A stretch of DNA of 64,000 nucleotides from CAWINX01 sp963837585 (lineage in GTDB: Bacteria; Actinomycetota; Thermoleophilia; Solirubrobacterales; 70-9). The position numbers were made by a program, and so were the translations under genes. Location: assembly GCA_963837585.1 (NCBI GenBank), contig CAWINX010000004.1, positions 496,001 to 560,000 of the forward strand. The letters are read 5' to 3'. Positions 60,744 through 64,000 of this stretch are shown one piece after another; position 1 is the stretch's first letter; the number at the start of each line of letters is the position of its first letter. The notes beneath the pieces were generated by a model that saw only the letters and a list, made by a program, of their open reading frames with translations, was not told the DNA's origin and did not search any database.

Positions 60744-62288
60744 GCGATCAGCGAGCGGCCGGTCATCGCCTCGGGCTGAGGGATGCCGAGCAGCTCGAGC
60801 GCGGTCGGGGCGACGTCGGCGAGGATCCCGCTCTCACGCAGCTCGACCCCCTCGGCGGTGACGATCAGCGGCACCGGGTTGAGCGAGTGCGCCGTGTTGG
60901 GCGAGCCGTCGGGCTCGAGCATGTGGTCGCAGTTGCCGTGGTCGGCGGTGACGATGCAGACGCCGCCGCTCGCCGCGACCGCCTTGACGACCCGGCCCAG
61001 GCACCCGTCGACCTCCTCGACCGCCTCGACCGCCGCCGGGATGACGCCAGTGTGGCCGACCATGTCGGGGTTGGCGAAGTTGATGATCCCGAAGCGGTAC
61101 TCACCGCTCGACCACTGCTCGACGAACGCGTCGGCGGCGTCCTCGGCGCTCATCTCCGGCTTGTGGTCGTAGGTGGGGACATCGCGGGGGGAGTCGACCA
61201 AACGGCGCTCCTCACCCTCCCACTCCTGCTTCCCGCCCACCGTTGAAGAAGTAGGTGACGTGCGCGTACTTCTCGGTCTCGGCGACGTGCAGCTGCCTGC
61301 CGCCCGCCTCGGAGATGACCTCGGCCAGGGTCGTCTTCGGCCGCGCCTCCGGGAAGGCGACGGGATAAGGCCACTCCTTGCGGTACTGGGTCATCGTGGT
61401 CAGGTCGAGGACGGGCCCACCGGCGCGGGAAAACTCCTCGAACTCCGGGTCTGCCAGAGCCCGGGTCATCTGGCGCGCCCGATCGGGGCGGAAGTTGATG
61501 AAGAAGGCGACGTCCCCCTCGGCGACGCCGTCGTAGTCGCCGATCACGGTCGGCTTGACGAACTCGTCGGTCTCATCGCGCTCGTAGGAGGAGGCGATCG
61601 CCTCCTCGGCGCTCTCGGCGCGCAGGCCCTGGGCATGGACGATCGCGTCGTAGGCGAGCTTGGTCCGCTCCCAGCGGGTGTCGCGATCCATCGCGTAGTA
61701 GCGACCGCCGACCGTGCCGATGCGACCGGCCTGTCGCAACCAGCGCTCCAGCTCGGCCAGATAGGCGCGGCCGCCGTGCGGGAGCGTGTCGCGGCCGTCG
61801 GTGAAGGCGTGGAAGACGACCTCGGGGACTCCCTCCTGGGAGGTCAGCTCGATCGTCGCCTCGATGTGCTCCCAGCCGGAATGGACGCCACCGTCGGAGA
61901 CGAGGCCGAGCAGGTGCAGGCGCCCGCGCGGGCTGTTGCGCGCACGCTCGCAGGCGGCGAGCAGCGCCTCGTTGTCGAAGAAGCTGCCGTCGGCGATCGC
62001 ATCGTCGATCCGCGCCAGGTCCTGCTTGACGATCGCGCCGGCGCCGAGGTTGAGGTGACCGACCTCGGAGTTGCCCATCTGGCCGTCGGGGAGGCCGACG
62101 TCGCGGCCCTGCGCGGAGAGCTGCGTGTGTGGGAGGTCGCCCCAGAGCCGGTCGAAGACGGGGGTCTCGGCCAACGAGATCGCGTTGCCCGGCCCCGGCG
62201 CGGCGAGCCCCCACCCGTCGAGGATGACCAGCGCCAGGGAGGGAACCGACCCGGTCATGAGGGACCGTGCCGGCGCCGAGGCCGTCAT
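60740..62288 (-). CDS. gpmI: 2,3-bisphosphoglycerate-independent phosphoglycerate mutase, one frameshift
   Basis: About 516 residues after correction. ALVILDGWGLAAPGPGN (metal and N-domain), GQMGNSEVGHLNLGAG with the catalytic serine, GLVSDGGVHSGWEHIEA, HAFTDGRDTLP and INFRPDRARQM are present. Near 61236 one extra G in a GGG run breaks the frame; the other continues GGKQEWEGEERRLVDSPRDV, NFANPDMVGHTG, IVTADHGNCDHML. The enzyme interconverts 3- and 2-phosphoglycerate with two Mn ions. It overlaps tpiA (ATGA) and tgt (GTGA), so all belong to the glycolysis operon. Confidence 0.92.
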
Positions 62289-63034
62289 GACGCTTCCACA
62301 ATCGCCGCGAAGTCTTCGGGGTCGAGGCTGGCGCCGCCGACCAGGGCGCCGTCGATGTCGGGGCGGCCCAACAGCTCGGCGGCATTGGCGGGCTTGACCG
62401 AACCGCCGTAGAGGATGCGCACCTGCTCCGCCGCGGCGCCGCGCTCGCGCAGGACGTCGCGGATGAAGGCAATCGTCTCCTGGGCCTGCTCGGGCGTCGC
62501 GGTGCGGCCGGTGCCGATCGCCCAGATCGGCTCGTAGGCGATCACCACCCGGGCGAGGTCGCCGGACTCCACCGCGGCGAGGTCGGCCTGGAGCTGGCGC
62601 TCCAGCACCGCCTCGGTCTGCCCCGCGTCGCGCGCCTCCTCGGTCTCGCCGACGCAGAGGATCGGCTCAAGGCCGGCCGCCAGCGCCGCCGGGACCTTGC
62701 GCGCCAGGGCCTCGTCGGTCTCACCGAACAGCTGCCGTCGCTCGGAGTGACCGAGCACCACCGCCTCGACGTCGACCTCCGCCAGCATCGACGCCGAAAC
62801 CTCGCCGGTGAAGGCCCCCGAAGCCTCCTCGTGCATGTTCTGGGCGGCGACCCGCACGGCGCTGCCGCGCGAGCGCTCGACGACCTCGGAGAGGGCGAGG
62901 AAAGGCGGGCAGATCACCACGTCGCTCTGCGTTGCGGCGATCCTCGGCAGCAGGGCGTCGATGAACTCCGCCGCCTCGGCGATCGTCTTGTGCATCTTCC
63001 AGTTGGCGGCGATGTAGGGGGTGCGCTCAGGCAT
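62285..63034 (-). CDS. tpiA: Triosephosphate isomerase
   Basis: A 249-residue TIM barrel. AANWKMHKT (Asn and Lys), VVLGHSERRQLFGE with His95, VIAYEPIWAIGTGRTATPEQ with the base Glu, and ILYGGSVKPANA for phosphate binding. The ATG lies inside the last 8 bases of pgk. It interconverts DHAP and glyceraldehyde 3-phosphate. Intact reading frame, in contrast to both neighbours. Confidence 0.96.
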   Translation of the reverse strand: MPERTPYIAANWKMHKTIAEAAEFIDALLPRIAATQSDVVICPPFLALSEVVERSRGSAVRVAAQNMHEEASGAFTGEVSASMLAEVDVEAVVLGHSERRQLFGETDEALARKVPAALAAGLEPILCVGETEEARDAGQTEAVLERQLQADLAAVESGDLARVVIAYEPIWAIGTGRTATPEQAQETIAFIRDVLRERGAAAEQVRILYGGSVKPANAAELLGRPDIDGALVGGASLDPEDFAAIVEAS

Positions 63035-64000
63035 CTCCAAGCGCCTCCACTCCCGGCAGCTTCCTTCCCTCCAGCAGTTCCAACGACGCTCCTCCTCCGG
63101 TCGAGAGCCAGTCCACCTTCTCACCAAGCCCGAACTGCTGCAGCGCGGCAACCGAGTCGCCGCCGCCGACCACCGTCGTCCCGGGCGCCGTCGGCGACCG
63201 CCTCGGCGACCGTCCGCGTGCCGGCCGAGAACGGCTCCAGCTCGAAGGCCCCCATCGGCCCGTTCCACAGCACCGTTCCGGCTGCGGCGATCGCCTCGGC
63301 ATAGGCGCTCGCCGTCCGCGGCCCGACGTCCAGTCCCATCCAGCCCTCGGGCACCTCGACGTCGTCGATCTCGCGGCGCTCGGTGCCGGCGTCGAAGCTC
63401 TCGCCGAGCACCAGGTCGACCGGCAGGGAGAGCTCGCAATCGGTCGTCCCGGCCCGCTCCAGGGCCTTGCCGGCCAACATCACACCCTCGTCCTCGACCA
63501 GCGAGTTCCCGGTCTCGATGCCCTGGGCGCGGAAGAAGCAAAAGCACATCGCCCCGCCGATCAGGATCCGGTCGGCGACCTCGAGGAAGCGATCGATGAC
63601 CCCGATCTTGTCGCTCACCTTGGCGCCGCCGAGGACGACGACCAGCGGACGCCTCGGCGACTCGACCACGCGTGGATAGCTCGCTCACCTCGCGCTCCAG
63701 CAAGAGGCCGCCGTAGGCGGGCAGCAGATGGGCGACCCCCTCGGTGCTGGCGTGGGCGCGATGGGCGGCGCCGAAGGCGTCGTTTACATAGAGGTCGGCG
63801 AGCTTGGCGAGAGACCCGCCAGCTCCGGGTCGTTCTCGGTCTCGCCGGGCTCGAAGCGGGCGTTCTCCAGCAGCAGCACCTCGCCCGGCTTCAGCGATTC
63901 GGCCAGCGCCTCGACCTTCTCGCCCACAACCGCCGGGGCCAGGCGCACCTCGGCTCCCCAGCAGCTCGGACAACCGCTCTCCCACCGGGCCCATCGAGAG
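63027..64000 (-). CDS. pgk: Phosphoglycerate kinase, 5' end outside window, four frameshifts
   Basis: Reading the minus strand from the edge: SMGPVGERLSELLG, then (shift near 63955) AEVRLAPAVVGEKVEALAES and LLLENARFEPGETENDPELA, (near 63805) KLADLYVNDAFGAAHRAHAS, (near 63672) VESPRRPLVVVLGGAKVSDK and VLWNGPMGAFELEPFSAGT, (near 63185) APGTTVVGGGDSVAALQQFG and STGGGASLELLEGRKLPGVE. These are all PGK hallmarks in correct order. Such an essential gene cannot really carry four breaks, so indel errors are near certain. It converts 1,3-bisphosphoglycerate to 3-phosphoglycerate. gap is expected beyond the window edge. Confidence 0.9.

Noticed and set aside
53878..64000. Broken pgk and gpmI as true pseudogenes
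   Set aside because: All conserved motifs are present in order, breaks sit at homopolymers or GC runs, and these enzymes are normally single-copy and essential.

Overview
This 64 kb, GC-rich window looks like a chromosomal segment of an actinobacterium of the class Thermoleophilia (Solirubrobacterales-like). The assignment is inferred. It rests on high GC, frequent GTG and TTG starts, a CIRCE-free actinobacterial SOS box, CU044_5270, DUF4333 and MMPL families, an M. tuberculosis-like fadA2-fabG4-htdX locus, a very large secreted protein of a family I associate with Solirubrobacterales, and system I (Ccm) cytochrome c maturation. No phage, transposon, CRISPR or plasmid functions are visible. 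This is core and metabolic DNA.

Layout. 1-8.1 kb: ethylmalonyl-CoA pathway block (end of ccr, ecm, MaoC hydratase, SCP2 protein, acyl-CoA dehydrogenase, Chloroflexus-type malyl-CoA lyase), with clpS and a broken secreted protein between. 8.1-13.5 kb: GNAT acetyltransferase, GTP-dependent PEP carboxykinase, DUF4333 lipoprotein, and a SucC/SucD/ferredoxin operon. 13.5-24.6 kb: lipid module (TetR with its palindrome, thiolase, FabG4-like reductase, HtdX-like hydratase, two acyl-CoA dehydrogenases, HxlR-SCP2 regulator, MMPL exporter, acyl-CoA synthetase). 24.6-31.2 kb: GGDEF-EAL protein, YyaL/DUF255 protein, glnA, CMD protein, secreted protein. 31.2-32.4 kb: RlpA behind a ydaO (c-di-AMP) riboswitch, then RNase P RNA. 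32.4-34.5 kb: alkB-rubredoxin-TetR with a palindromic operator. 34.5-43 kb: gatA, hydrolases, glycine-rich secreted protein, methyltransferase operon, ECF sigma factor with CU044_5270 partner. 43-53.2 kb: tRNA-Leu, lexA, secG, ccmE-ccmF-ccmI, SDR, glycosyltransferase, giant secreted protein, tRNA-Gly, ccmG-ccmH. 53.2-64 kb: CpsD-like ATPase, argS, M48 protease, phosphoesterase, lipoprotein-kinase pair, and a pgk-tpiA-gpmI-tgt operon.

How the genes fit together. AlkB and rubredoxin can start alkane oxidation. The acyl-CoA synthetase, dehydrogenases, hydratase, FabG4-like reductase and thiolase would take fatty acids to acetyl-CoA. The ethylmalonyl-CoA enzymes would turn acetyl-CoA into C4 acids, and PEP carboxykinase with GpmI, Pgk and TpiA would lead to sugars. 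The linkage is an inference from gene content; no step has been tested here.

Quality warning. About fifteen genes, including obligatory ones such as pgk (four breaks), gpmI, ccmF and pckG, keep full-length homology only if one or more reading-frame shifts are allowed. At least two breaks can be pinned to a one-base change in a homopolymer. I read these as assembly or sequencing indels, not true pseudogenes. GC-rich long inverted repeats sit in three convergent gene junctions and look like bidirectional terminators.
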